64,000 nucleotides of DNA from an uncultured Draconibacterium sp. Its GTDB lineage: Bacteria; Bacteroidota; Bacteroidia; Bacteroidales; Prolixibacteraceae. Under the pieces are notes generated by a model. The model ran no database searches and was not told the origin of the DNA. It worked only from the letters and a program-made list of their open reading frames with translations. Position numbers and translations under genes: made by a program. The stretch lies in NCBI RefSeq assembly GCF_963677575.1, contig NZ_OY782038.1, positions 2,170,001 through 2,234,000 on the forward strand, read 5' to 3'. Positions 17,852-26,265 of this stretch are shown piece by piece. The stretch's first letter is position 1; the number at the start of each line of letters is the position of its first letter.

Positions 17852-17952
17852 TACCAATTGTTTTTCAGTGTGAGCCTTGAGTGAAGCACTGAAATTACAA
17901 TGGTTAATGCCGATTGAAAAGTTAAAGACTCAATTTGATTTCACATCGGTAT

Positions 17953-18007
17953 AATTAAGTTGTGATAAACTTAAACTAAAGGGCAGCTGATTTGGTTGCC
18001 CTTTTTT
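17953..18007 (+). terminator. double-hairpin terminator module, copy 1
   Basis: AATTAAGTTGTGATAAACTTA (17953-17973) contains the inverted pair TAAGTT/AACTTA. It is followed by AAAGGGCAGC/GTTGCCCTTT (17978-17987 with 17994-18003) and six T. It ends the OmpA/TPR gene. The same module recurs at 18509-18563. Confidence 0.85.
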
Positions 18008-18011
18008 AATT

Positions 18012-18174
18012 TATACCAAATTGACCATAAAATGTCGCATATAAACTAATTCTTTTTCATTTTCTCTTCGTTGAAAAATTGTACCGTAGCTAAGGCTATG
18101 CTAAAATTTTTCGCCTTGATAAAAAGAAAAATAATGACGTATCCAATACGGCATTTTATAATCAAATTGGTATT
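18012..18174. mobile_element. MITE-like long palindrome
   Basis: A 163-bp element with terminal inverted repeats: TATACCAAATTGACCATAAA at the left end matches the reverse complement of the right end (TTTATAATCAAATTGGTATT) with a few mismatches. Inside, ATTCTTTTTCATTTTCTC and GTACCGTAGC pair with GATAAAAAGAAAAATAAT and GCTATGC, so the whole unit can fold into one long hairpin around 18095-18102. It has no coding capacity. The form and the ends match non-autonomous dispersed elements in Bacteroidota. Copy number cannot be judged from one window. Confidence 0.65.
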
Positions 18175-18508
18175 ATTTTAAACTTAGAATTTCTATTTTC
18201 TTCCATTTTATAATCGCTTTATCTTATTCAAAATAGAACAACCTGTTAATAACCTAAAATTACCATTTAGCAATAATTAAGCAGAAACCAAAAGACACAC
18301 TCTTTCAACCCTCTCTATTACTGATGCTTACTGAAAGCAAAAAACGAATTCAGCCTTATTATGAATTCGACTCCCCAACCTCCATCCTGTTAATAACTAA
18401 TATTTTGAAATTAGTTAGAATATTCTAATTTTATAATGGAGAAGGGAAGTCATCTATAAATGTATAAATCTTAAAATATTCTGACGAAACTAATAAGTTT
18501 TGTTGACG
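18175..18508. other. AT-rich spacer without a gene
   Basis: No open frame of interest. It contains repeated TTAATAAC-type text (CTGTTAATAACCTAA at about 18241 and CTGTTAATAACTAAT at about 18387) and lies between two copies of the same terminator module, so it may be the remains of a duplicated or lost gene. Confidence 0.4.
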
Positions 18509-18563
18509 AATTAAGTTGTGATAAACTTATCAGAAAGGGCGGTTGCTTGATCGCCCTTTTTTT
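18509..18563 (+). terminator. double-hairpin terminator module, copy 2
   Basis: AATTAAGTTGTGATAAACTTA (18509-18529) is identical to copy 1. It is followed by AAAGGGCG/CGCCCTTT (18534-18541 with 18552-18559) and a T tract. There is no gene directly upstream for it to terminate. Confidence 0.8.
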
Positions 18564-18651
18564 GTACCAGTTCATGACAAAACCGTTTTTTTAATCCTGC
18601 GTAAAACACTATTTTCAAGCTCAAATATTAAGGGAAATTCAATTAAAAGTT

Positions 18652-20022
18652 ATGGAGTACATTAATAAGTATGTAGAGGAAAACAAAGACCGGTTTTTGG
18701 AGGAATTATTTGGATTGATCCGCATTCCATCGATCAGTTCGATTGCCGCCCACAAACCGGATATGTACAAAGCTGCCGAGTACTGGAAAAAAACATTGCT
18801 GGAAGCCGGTGCCGACAAAGCCGGTATTTTTGAGACTGCAGGAAATCCGGTTACTTATGGAGAAAAAATCATTGATCCTACCCTCCCAACTGTTTTGGTG
18901 TACGGACACATGGATGTTATGCCGGTTGATCCCATTGATTTGTGGGATACACCTCCTTTTGAGCCGGAAATTCGCGACGGAAAAATTTACGCCCGCGGTG
19001 CCGACGACGATAAAGGACAAAGTATGATGCACGCCAAAGCTTTCGAGCTGATGGTAAAAACAAATACCCTGCCCTGCAACGTAAAATTTATGATTGAAGG
19101 CGAAGAAGAAATAGGATCGCCAACACTGGGCCTTTGGTGCGAGCAAAACAAAGAAATGCTAAAAGCCGATATTATTCTGGTATCAGACACCTCATTGTTG
19201 GCAGCAGATATTCCATCAATTACTACCGGGTTACGCGGATTAGCGTACTGGCAGGTAGAAGTTACCGGCCCGAATCGCGATCTTCACTCAGGAATTTTTG
19301 GTGGTGCCGTTGCCAACCCAATAAATGTGCTTTGTTCAATGATCGATCAAATGGTTGACGAAAACGGAACGATTACCATTCCCGGATTTTATGATACGGT
19401 ACAGGAAGTTTCTGCCGAAGAGCGAGCGTTGCTGGCCAAAGCACCGTTCAACGAGGAAAATTACAAGAAAGCCATTGACGTTGCAGAGCTAAAAGGTGAA
19501 AAAGGATTTACACCAAGCGAGCACACCGGTATTCGTCCGTCGTTTGATGTATGTGGTATTTGGGGCGGTTACACTGGCGAAGGAGCAAAAACCGTATTAC
19601 CATCAAAAGCATTTGCAAAAATTTCATCGCGTTTGGTTCCCGATCAGGATCATGAAAAAATAGCCGTACTTTTTAAAGAGCACTTTGAAAGTATCGCGCC
19701 AAAATCAGTAAACGTTGAGGTCACTTCGTTACACGGTGGCCCGGCTTATGTTTGCCCAATTGATATTCCGGCCTACCAGGCTGCAGAGAAAGCCTATACC
19801 GATACTTTTGGCCAGCGTCCGGTTCCGGTTCGCTCGGGCGGAAGTATTCCAATTATCTCCACTTTCGAGAAGGTACTTGGAATTAAATCGGTATTAATGG
19901 GCTTCGGACTGGAATCAGATGCCATCCACTCACCCAACGAAAACTATCCGCTAGAGCAGTTTTATAACGGTATAAAAACCATTCCGTTGTTTTATAAGTA
20001 TTTTGCGGAAATGAGTAAGTAA
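18652..20022 (+). CDS. M20 family dipeptidase
   Basis: 456 residues, cytoplasmic, without a signal peptide. The di-zinc site is visible: H86 and D88 in YGHMDVMP, bridging D118 in GADDDKGQ, and the E151-E152 pair in EGEEEIGSP. A dimerisation domain interrupts the catalytic one at about 195-350 (GLRGLAYWQVEVTGPNRDLHSG). This matches the peptidase subfamily that includes carnosinase-like and cytosolic non-specific dipeptidases. It most probably hydrolyses dipeptides in the cytoplasm. It is monocistronic, with a bidirectional terminator after it. Confidence 0.93.
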   Translation: MEYINKYVEENKDRFLEELFGLIRIPSISSIAAHKPDMYKAAEYWKKTLLEAGADKAGIFETAGNPVTYGEKIIDPTLPTVLVYGHMDVMPVDPIDLWDTPPFEPEIRDGKIYARGADDDKGQSMMHAKAFELMVKTNTLPCNVKFMIEGEEEIGSPTLGLWCEQNKEMLKADIILVSDTSLLAADIPSITTGLRGLAYWQVEVTGPNRDLHSGIFGGAVANPINVLCSMIDQMVDENGTITIPGFYDTVQEVSAEERALLAKAPFNEENYKKAIDVAELKGEKGFTPSEHTGIRPSFDVCGIWGGYTGEGAKTVLPSKAFAKISSRLVPDQDHEKIAVLFKEHFESIAPKSVNVEVTSLHGGPAYVCPIDIPAYQAAEKAYTDTFGQRPVPVRSGGSIPIISTFEKVLGIKSVLMGFGLESDAIHSPNENYPLEQFYNGIKTIPLFYKYFAEMSK

Positions 20023-20068
20023 AATTATTCAGTGGGTGACGAATTTATAATACAAAGAAACAACTGCT

Positions 20069-20127
20069 GAATTCAAATAAAAAGACTCTATCTCTTTAAT
20101 CAGATGGAGTCTTTTTTATTTGAATTC
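20069..20127. terminator. long bidirectional terminator hairpin
   Basis: GAATTCAAATAAAAAGACTC (20069-20088) pairs almost perfectly with GAGTCTTTTTTATTTGAATTC (20107-20127). The T/A tracts on both flanks suit termination from the M20 gene and from the convergent lipoprotein gene. Confidence 0.88.
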
Positions 20128-20139
20128 AATACATAATTT

Positions 20140-20616
20140 TTAATCAGATGAAATTTCTATAACCGAGTTTAAACTTTTGGAATAGTCAAAAGTAAATGAT
20201 GCAACATCGCCACCAGCTGAAACTTTTGCTGTATATTTTCGTTGCTCCATTGAATCGATTACACATTCAAGGTCAAAATCACAAATACAATTACATCTTC
20301 CAGGAGTTTCCTCGCTAAAAATAACTCTTAGTGTATCATTTTGAATAAAAGCATTAGTCGTTATCTCACCCGGACAACAGTTTAAAATGGCATTAATAAA
20401 TTTAACCCGAAGCTGATTCTCCCCTTCAGCCTTAAGTTCAACGTATCTTTCAATATCATTTGATTTTAGATTGTCTTTACAGCCCTGCGTTTTTATTTCG
20501 CTTACTGTAAGTTGTTTGTCTTCCAATGGCGGTAATTCTTCTTCATCCTGACAACTTATCACTACCAAGGCGATCAACAAAAAAATTAAACTTAGTTTTA
20601 GGGTTTTGAGTTTCAT
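20140..20616 (-). CDS. Cys-rich hypothetical lipoprotein
   Basis: 158 residues with a lipobox (LVVISC) followed by an acidic linker (QDEEELPPLED). Six cysteines occur in the mature part outside the lipid anchor: QGCKDN, LNCCPGE, GRCNCICDFDLEC. The C-terminal half looks like a beta-rich domain (KYTAKVSAGGDVASFTFDY). I do not recognise the family. The cysteine cluster CNCICDFDLEC may be disulfide-bonded in the periplasm. It lies downstream of the fucosidase gene on the same strand, with a gap of about 106 bases, so co-transcription is possible. Confidence 0.75.
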   Translation of the reverse strand: MKLKTLKLSLIFLLIALVVISCQDEEELPPLEDKQLTVSEIKTQGCKDNLKSNDIERYVELKAEGENQLRVKFINAILNCCPGEITTNAFIQNDTLRVIFSEETPGRCNCICDFDLECVIDSMEQRKYTAKVSAGGDVASFTFDYSKSLNSVIEISSD

Positions 20617-20722
20617 TGCAACGTTTTTATTATGCTTTGGATTTAAGATGCTTAAAACTTTAAAATGGTTGCGTTTAAAACAAGTTTTGGGTTTATGATT
20701 ACCATGATGAAGGTCTTAGATA

Positions 20723-22477
20723 TTACAACTTTATCAACTCCAAATACATCAACTGTTTATCACTGTTATTATCTGTCGCAGGCAGTAGCGAAACCGATTG
20801 TTCTCCACTTTCCATAATTTCTATTTCACCCAGTTTTAACAATTCGTACTCTTCTCCGGTATCAGGTATCTCAGCTTCTACTTTTTGGTTCCCGAATGTA
20901 ACACTTACACCGCCTTGTTCAGCACTCCATACCAAAGCTTCCACACGATACTTGCCCGGTTCTGCGTCAAATATCCACTCCAGACGTGTTCGTGGATCTG
21001 TCCAGTTTGTTACCAGCGAATTTGTACCACTGCCTTTTAAAACAGCATGCTCGCCATATCCCGGATTATGAATATCGGTAAAATCGGCAGGCAACAATAT
21101 GCTTCCTTCCTTTAAGTGTGGTTTATTACATGTAACGATCATTTCTCCGCGTATCTTCACTACCACCACGGTATTTATCTCATTAAATATCACCGACGGC
21201 GCATGAACATTAAGATCTCCATTCTCAAATTTCCAGGCAAAATGTTGCTCTGGGTTCGACAACAGGTAAATATCGCGTATATTCGCTTCCAGCCCCGGTA
21301 CTCTTAGCAATCCATCTTTTGGCCAGTCGAAAACGTGCAGGTAAAGTTTAGTTACGCCACCCTCTTTTTTTGTGGTACATCGGCCCCATGGCAATTTATA
21401 AAACGGACTGGCACTGGTTCCGTAAATCGATTTGCCGTTTTGTTGCATCCAATGCCCCATTTCTTTTAACCGCTCAACGCTGGCCTTTGGGAATTCTCCT
21501 TTTGCAGTTGGCCCCACATTCAGCAACAGATTACCGCCTTTACTTGCAATATCAACCAGCATTTTAATCAGTTCCTCCGTCGATTTCCAGTTTTCGTCGT
21601 ACCATTTGTAGCCCCAGCTGGTATTCATGGTCATACACACCTCCCAATCGTAATCCAGTCCTGTTGGTGGCACTTGTTGCTCAGGTGTTTGAAAATCGCC
21701 CGGCCACGGGCGATAAAGCCGGTTATTGGTGATCAGGTTTGGATAATCATCGGTGACAGCTTTTAGTGCATTAGCCGCTTCTTCGGTCATTCCGCGTGGT
21801 GTGTCCCACCACAGAATGTCCAGGCCATCATAATTTTCCAGAATTTCTTTTACCTGAGGGACAGCTTTCCCGTTAATGTAATTCATCAAAGGCTCACGTT
21901 TCAAATCCGGATCCCAGTGCGGTTCTCCATCCTCTATATTCCAGTAGGTTCCGCCCGGCTCGTGCCAGTCTTGCGCCTGCGAATAGTAAAATCCAAGTCT
22001 GATACCTTCTCTTTCACAAGCTTCCGCCAGTTCTTTTAACGGATCGCGATCAAATGGTGTGGCATCAACAATATTGTATTTGCTGGCTTTTGAATGAAAC
22101 ATCGCAAAACCATCGTGGTGTTTCGACGTGATAACAATGTATTTCATCCCTGCATATTTGGCCAGTTTCACCCATTCTTCGGCATCAAATTTATCGGGAT
22201 TAAACGTTTCCGCCAATTGTTCGTATTCTTTCACCGGAATTTCCGCATTGGCCATTATCCATTCACTGATACCCGGAATACGCTCGCCTTTCCATTCTCC
22301 TGCCGGCTCGGCATACAATCCCCAGTGAATAAACATACCGAAGCGGGCTTCTCGCCACCACTCCATTTTTTGGTCGTGAGCCGATAGTTGAACATTCTTT
22401 TTGAGTTTCTGCTCTTTTTTCGAATCACACGAAACAAAAAGCAGCGCAAACAAGGCAATAAGCAATAAACGGTTCAT
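20723..22477 (-). CDS. GH29 alpha-L-fucosidase, lipoprotein
   Basis: 584 residues. Lipobox LLFVSC, so surface or periplasmic. The GH29 (beta/alpha)8 domain runs from about 35 to 380, with the family hallmarks ARFGMFIHWG, ITSKHHDGFAMF, GFYYSQAQDWHE and the nucleophile D225 in LDILWWDTP. A C-terminal beta-sandwich of about 130 residues (PGYGEHAVLKGSG, RVEALVWSAEQGGVSV) resembles a carbohydrate-binding fold. It releases L-fucose from glycans. There is no SusC/SusD pair beside it, so it is not in a classic polysaccharide utilisation locus. Confidence 0.95.
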   Translation of the reverse strand: MNRLLLIALFALLFVSCDSKKEQKLKKNVQLSAHDQKMEWWREARFGMFIHWGLYAEPAGEWKGERIPGISEWIMANAEIPVKEYEQLAETFNPDKFDAEEWVKLAKYAGMKYIVITSKHHDGFAMFHSKASKYNIVDATPFDRDPLKELAEACEREGIRLGFYYSQAQDWHEPGGTYWNIEDGEPHWDPDLKREPLMNYINGKAVPQVKEILENYDGLDILWWDTPRGMTEEAANALKAVTDDYPNLITNNRLYRPWPGDFQTPEQQVPPTGLDYDWEVCMTMNTSWGYKWYDENWKSTEELIKMLVDIASKGGNLLLNVGPTAKGEFPKASVERLKEMGHWMQQNGKSIYGTSASPFYKLPWGRCTTKKEGGVTKLYLHVFDWPKDGLLRVPGLEANIRDIYLLSNPEQHFAWKFENGDLNVHAPSVIFNEINTVVVVKIRGEMIVTCNKPHLKEGSILLPADFTDIHNPGYGEHAVLKGSGTNSLVTNWTDPRTRLEWIFDAEPGKYRVEALVWSAEQGGVSVTFGNQKVEAEIPDTGEEYELLKLGEIEIMESGEQSVSLLPATDNNSDKQLMYLELIKL

Positions 22478-22732
22478 AATAGTAAGATTTTCTGTTTCAA
22501 TGTAATGGTATAAATTTCGAAATATTTATTACAAAATTAGGCCATTAACCCGCTTTAATTCAAATAAATTCAATGTGCGCAATACTTCCTCTGCCAATCG
22601 GGTCAACTCATCTGCAAAACAATAAGATTCATCGCGGTTAAAAGCCTATCTGTCTTAATTGATTGTTAAAGGCGGGCGAGCATTTTTAAGTTGAGCAGAA
22701 TTTTACTTATTTAGCTTTTCATTACCAAAAAA
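22478..22732. promoter_or_regulatory. divergent intergenic region between the fucosidase and the terpenoid-type operon
   Basis: 255 bases that must hold the promoters of both the fucosidase (minus) and the five-gene plus-strand set. I could not find a strong TTG-N20-TAnnTTTG match on either strand, so no site is called. Confidence 0.3.
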
Positions 22733-23515
22733 ATGACAAACAAAACTTGCCTGATTTTTTGCAACTGTGGTGCGGGCATCATTTCCGACGACAAAAAAGA
22801 ACAGCTTTCTGAAGCTTTTAAACCGCTCGGAGTTGATATTTACGAACTACACGACCTTTGTGCTTTCTCACTGAATGAAAAGGACTTCCTGTACAAACTC
22901 GATAAAGATTACGATAAAAAACTGATTGCTGCCTGCTACCCACGAGCCATAAAAAATATGTTTGAACAGAACGGGGTGCAACTGAGCAATTACGAGGTAT
23001 TTAATTTCAGAGAAGCCGACACCGATCAAATTACTGCCGAGATATCTGCCAAGATCGACGAAAAACAAGACGAAACGTTTTACGAAATAAAAAAGACCGA
23101 GCTGAAAGTTCCGGCCTGGTACCCGATTATCGATAAAGAGCGATGCACACTTTGCGGACAATGTGCTCGGTTTTGTGTTTTTGGGGTTTATTCGTACAAC
23201 AAAAAAAGTCTGGAAGTTGTTAATCCGCTTTCGTGCAAAAACAACTGCCCGGCTTGCGGACGAACATGCCCCGCCTCAGCGATTATTTTCCCGCGATTAC
23301 CTGAGAATTCAGCATTATCAGGTGCAGAACCTACCGGTGATAAAAAAGCATCGGGAAACGATCAAAAAGGGAATTTGTTTGTTATGCTGAACGAGCGCAA
23401 CAACGCCCGGAGAAACATTTTCAAACAAGGTGCTTTTCAACAAGCAGAAGAAGAGAAAAAGAGAGCCCTGGAAGAACTGAAAAACAGCTTTAAAAACCCA
23501 AAAGGCGATGCTTAA
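22733..23515 (+). CDS. iron-sulfur protein with HdrA-like N-terminus and two 4Fe-4S motifs
   Basis: 260 residues. The N-terminal 110 residues begin CLIFCNCGAGI (C6, C10, C12), a pattern seen at the start of HdrA-like proteins. A ferredoxin module follows with C138-x2-C141-x2-C144-x3-C148 (CTLCGQCARFCVFGVY) and C168-x3-C172-x2-C175-x3-C179-P (CKNNCPACGRTCPAS). The C-terminal 60 residues are charged and helical. It is probably the electron donor for the radical SAM enzyme, whose start codon overlaps its last 8 bases. It is the first gene of the set, and the exact role is inferred from context. Confidence 0.82.
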   Translation: MTNKTCLIFCNCGAGIISDDKKEQLSEAFKPLGVDIYELHDLCAFSLNEKDFLYKLDKDYDKKLIAACYPRAIKNMFEQNGVQLSNYEVFNFREADTDQITAEISAKIDEKQDETFYEIKKTELKVPAWYPIIDKERCTLCGQCARFCVFGVYSYNKKSLEVVNPLSCKNNCPACGRTCPASAIIFPRLPENSALSGAEPTGDKKASGNDQKGNLFVMLNERNNARRNIFKQGAFQQAEEEKKRALEELKNSFKNPKGDA

Positions 23516-24680
23516 ACAATTGCTGAAAACAGATAAAAAGTGCTTGTATAAGTTTGCGTATAACATGGGCATAAAAGGTGCCCGTGGCATTCAGCGTTTT
23601 CAAAAACGGTTAAAAAATGGTGACTTTTTCCCGGCATTCCATTTTATTTCGGTTACCGACGACTGCAACCTGAATTGCCAGGGCTGCTGGGTAACGCATA
23701 AAAAACAAAATGCACGTATGTCGCCCGAGATGCTGGATTCGATCATTACGCAATCAAAAGCAAAAGGATCGTATTTTTTCGGAATACTGGGTGGTGAGCC
23801 TCTGCTATACAAACCACTTTTTGATGTTTTTGAGAAACATTCTGATTGCTATTTTCAGTTGTTTACCAACGGGACATTGCTTACCAAGGAAGTTGCTGAA
23901 CGTTTGCGAAAACTAGCCAACGTCTCGCCGTTAATTAGTTTTGAAGGCGACAATGAAGTTGCCGATGTGCGCCGCGGAGGAAAAAACGTTTACCAAAAAG
24001 CGCAGGCAGCCATCGATCATTCAACCGACGCAGGATTGATAACTGGCGTTGCCATGAGTGTTTGTAAATCGAATATCGACCTGGCTTTCTCGGATGATTT
24101 TATCCAATCGTTAATTGATCGTGGAGTGCTTTATTTGTGGTACTACATTTATCGTCCGGCGGGACAAGACGCAACAGTTGACCTCTGTCTTTCGGCAGAA
24201 CAAATTGAGCAACTTCGCCGGTTCATGGTCAATGCTCGCCAGAAATACAACATTGCAATTATTGATGCTTACTGGGATGAAAATGGAAAAGGATTGTGCC
24301 CCGCAGCATCGGGATTGAGCCACCACATTAATGCATCAGGTGATATAGAACCTTGCCCGGTCATTCAGTTTGCCACCAACAATGTAGCCGATGGCGACCT
24401 GGAAAGCATTTACCGCAATTCAACTTTCCTGGCGGGATTTAAAACAGAAATACCAAAACTGACCACAGGCTGTATCGTTATGGACGATCCGCAGTGGTTG
24501 GTAAATTATACAAAACAACACGCCGCAAACGATACATCGGGCCGCGATAATGAGGCCGAACGCCTGAGCAAAATGGAAAAAGTTTCCAGTCATGGCTCGG
24601 CCAAACCCGTTCGCGAAAAGAGCTGGGTGTATCGCTTTGCAAAAAAACGGGCATTTTTTGGCTTTGGCGCCTACGGTTAA
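23508..24680 (+). CDS. radical SAM enzyme of a putative terpenoid operon
   Basis: 390 residues. The SAM-binding cluster motif is C53-x3-C57-x2-C60 (CNLNCQGCW), with the following GGE-type motif GILGGEPLLY. The C-terminal region has SPASM-like cysteines (GLCPAASG, DIEPCPVI, TTGCIVM) that could hold an auxiliary cluster. The architecture recalls HpnH-like and SPASM enzymes, but I cannot name the substrate. It overlaps the ferredoxin-like gene by 8 bases and is followed with a 1-base gap by the DUF116-polyprenyl synthetase gene, so the product probably acts on or alongside an isoprenoid. It is not HydE or a biotin-type enzyme. Confidence 0.85.
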   Translation: MLKQLLKTDKKCLYKFAYNMGIKGARGIQRFQKRLKNGDFFPAFHFISVTDDCNLNCQGCWVTHKKQNARMSPEMLDSIITQSKAKGSYFFGILGGEPLLYKPLFDVFEKHSDCYFQLFTNGTLLTKEVAERLRKLANVSPLISFEGDNEVADVRRGGKNVYQKAQAAIDHSTDAGLITGVAMSVCKSNIDLAFSDDFIQSLIDRGVLYLWYYIYRPAGQDATVDLCLSAEQIEQLRRFMVNARQKYNIAIIDAYWDENGKGLCPAASGLSHHINASGDIEPCPVIQFATNNVADGDLESIYRNSTFLAGFKTEIPKLTTGCIVMDDPQWLVNYTKQHAANDTSGRDNEAERLSKMEKVSSHGSAKPVREKSWVYRFAKKRAFFGFGAYG

Positions 24681-24681
24681 T

Positions 24682-26265
24682 ATGAAGGAGACAAACGGCA
24701 TATTAAAAGTTCCTGAGGAATCGTTCGTGCGCAATAAAATGCGCAAGGCTGCTGCTGCTATGGTCGAAAATATCGGTCTGCGTCCTCCTGTCAACATCCT
24801 TAAACTGGAAGAACTGGCGACTGATTTAGTGCGCGAGCAGGTTGTTTCAGCTGAATTTATTCCATTTGCCATGGTTTTGCTGGGCAACGAATCGTGGCGA
24901 AAAACGGTGAAAGCCACGCCCATGAACCGTCGGTTATTGTTGCTTCCGCAGTGTTTGAACAATAAAGAAAAATGCGAGGGCATGTTCGACGAACTGGGAC
25001 TTAATTGTGCCGGATGCAAATCCTGCCCCATCGATGACCTGTTGATAGAAGCCGAATCGAAAGGTTATGCCAACCTCGTAGCCGAAGGAACTACAGTGGC
25101 CGTTGGTTTGGTGGAAGAAGGCTCGATAGATGCCGTAATCGGCGTAAGTTGTATGCCAGTGTTGCAACGTTCGTTCGAGCCCGTGTCAAGTGCGGCAGTT
25201 CCTGTTATTGGAATTCCTCTGCTTTTTGATGGTTGTGAAGATACACGCGCCGACATAAAATGGATTTTGGATGAAATGCGTTCGTATGAGACGGATGAAG
25301 AACACCAGCCCATTTCAGTATCGTTGTTAAAGAACAGGATCGAAGATTTTTTTACAAAAGAGAACATCGAAAAATACATTCAGGGCCGCGATAAAACAGA
25401 ACAAATTGCACAGGAATACTTGCTTGTTGATGGTCAACGTATACGCCCGTTACTTACGGCATTAAGTTACCTGGCCTACTCAAATTCAGATAACGATGAA
25501 CTTCTTCAACCTTTAACGCTTATTATCGAGTGTTTCCACAAGGCGTCGCTCATTCACGACGATATTGAGGACAATGCCAACCAGCGTTACAACACGCTTA
25601 CAGCGCATGCAAAATACGGCGTTCCGCAGGCGATTAATGTCGGCGATTTCCTAATCGGAAAAGGCTACGAACTGTTGAGTGATCTGGATGTTTCGAATGA
25701 AACCATAAAAAACTGCTTGGGTTTTATTGCACGCTCACACATACAACTAACGCGCGGACAAGGCGTCGACATTCTTTTTAACGACGGCAAAATTCAATTG
25801 CTGCCCGACGAGATGATCGAAGTTTTTAAAAATAAGACAGGTGAGGCCATAAAAGTGGCTTTGTTGCTGGGAGCAATTGTTGGCGAAGCAAACAGTCCGG
25901 AACAAGAAATTTTGGAGCAATTTGCCGATTACATGGGAATTGCTTATCAAATTCGTGACGACCTGAATGAATATACCGAACAGCACGCTGCCGAAAAAAC
26001 AGGAGATTATCCGTTTCTGCTCGCCTTGCTGAACAAACATTTTGCAGACCGCGAAAAAGAAACGCCAACGAATTTATTCGATCAGGTTGTAGAATTCAGA
26101 AGGTTAATTGATGAAACCGGGCTGCTGGAAGTAGCAAAAAAATACTTACAAAACTACGTTGACAACTGTTACGCAGAACTCGATAAACTGGAAAGTTCTA
26201 AACTTCGTCTGAGTCTTTATGGCGTGATGGGAAAAATCTTTAAGTCAGAAACTACCAATGGGTAA
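24682..26265 (+). CDS. DUF116-polyprenyl synthetase fusion protein
   Basis: 527 residues from the ATG at 24682; a longer frame from 24592 would run into the preceding gene. Residues about 15-200 match DUF116: a Cys-rich core with C91, C98, C109, C112, C115 and C157 (LLPQCLNNKEKCEG, NCAGCKSCPI, GVSCMPV) that probably binds a metal or Fe-S cluster. Residues about 215-525 are a trans-isoprenyl diphosphate synthase with DGQRIRPLL, the first Asp-rich motif D293-D-I-E-D297, RGQGVDILF, and the second motif as D426-D-L-N-E430, a DDxxE variant. It would elongate prenyl diphosphates. The fusion of a DUF116 module to this enzyme is unusual. Confidence 0.88.
   Translation: MKETNGILKVPEESFVRNKMRKAAAAMVENIGLRPPVNILKLEELATDLVREQVVSAEFIPFAMVLLGNESWRKTVKATPMNRRLLLLPQCLNNKEKCEGMFDELGLNCAGCKSCPIDDLLIEAESKGYANLVAEGTTVAVGLVEEGSIDAVIGVSCMPVLQRSFEPVSSAAVPVIGIPLLFDGCEDTRADIKWILDEMRSYETDEEHQPISVSLLKNRIEDFFTKENIEKYIQGRDKTEQIAQEYLLVDGQRIRPLLTALSYLAYSNSDNDELLQPLTLIIECFHKASLIHDDIEDNANQRYNTLTAHAKYGVPQAINVGDFLIGKGYELLSDLDVSNETIKNCLGFIARSHIQLTRGQGVDILFNDGKIQLLPDEMIEVFKNKTGEAIKVALLLGAIVGEANSPEQEILEQFADYMGIAYQIRDDLNEYTEQHAAEKTGDYPFLLALLNKHFADREKETPTNLFDQVVEFRRLIDETGLLEVAKKYLQNYVDNCYAELDKLESSKLRLSLYGVMGKIFKSETTNG

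Noticed and set aside
20723..22477. polysaccharide utilisation locus around the GH29 gene
   Set aside because: No SusC/SusD pair, sulfatase or second glycosidase adjoins it.
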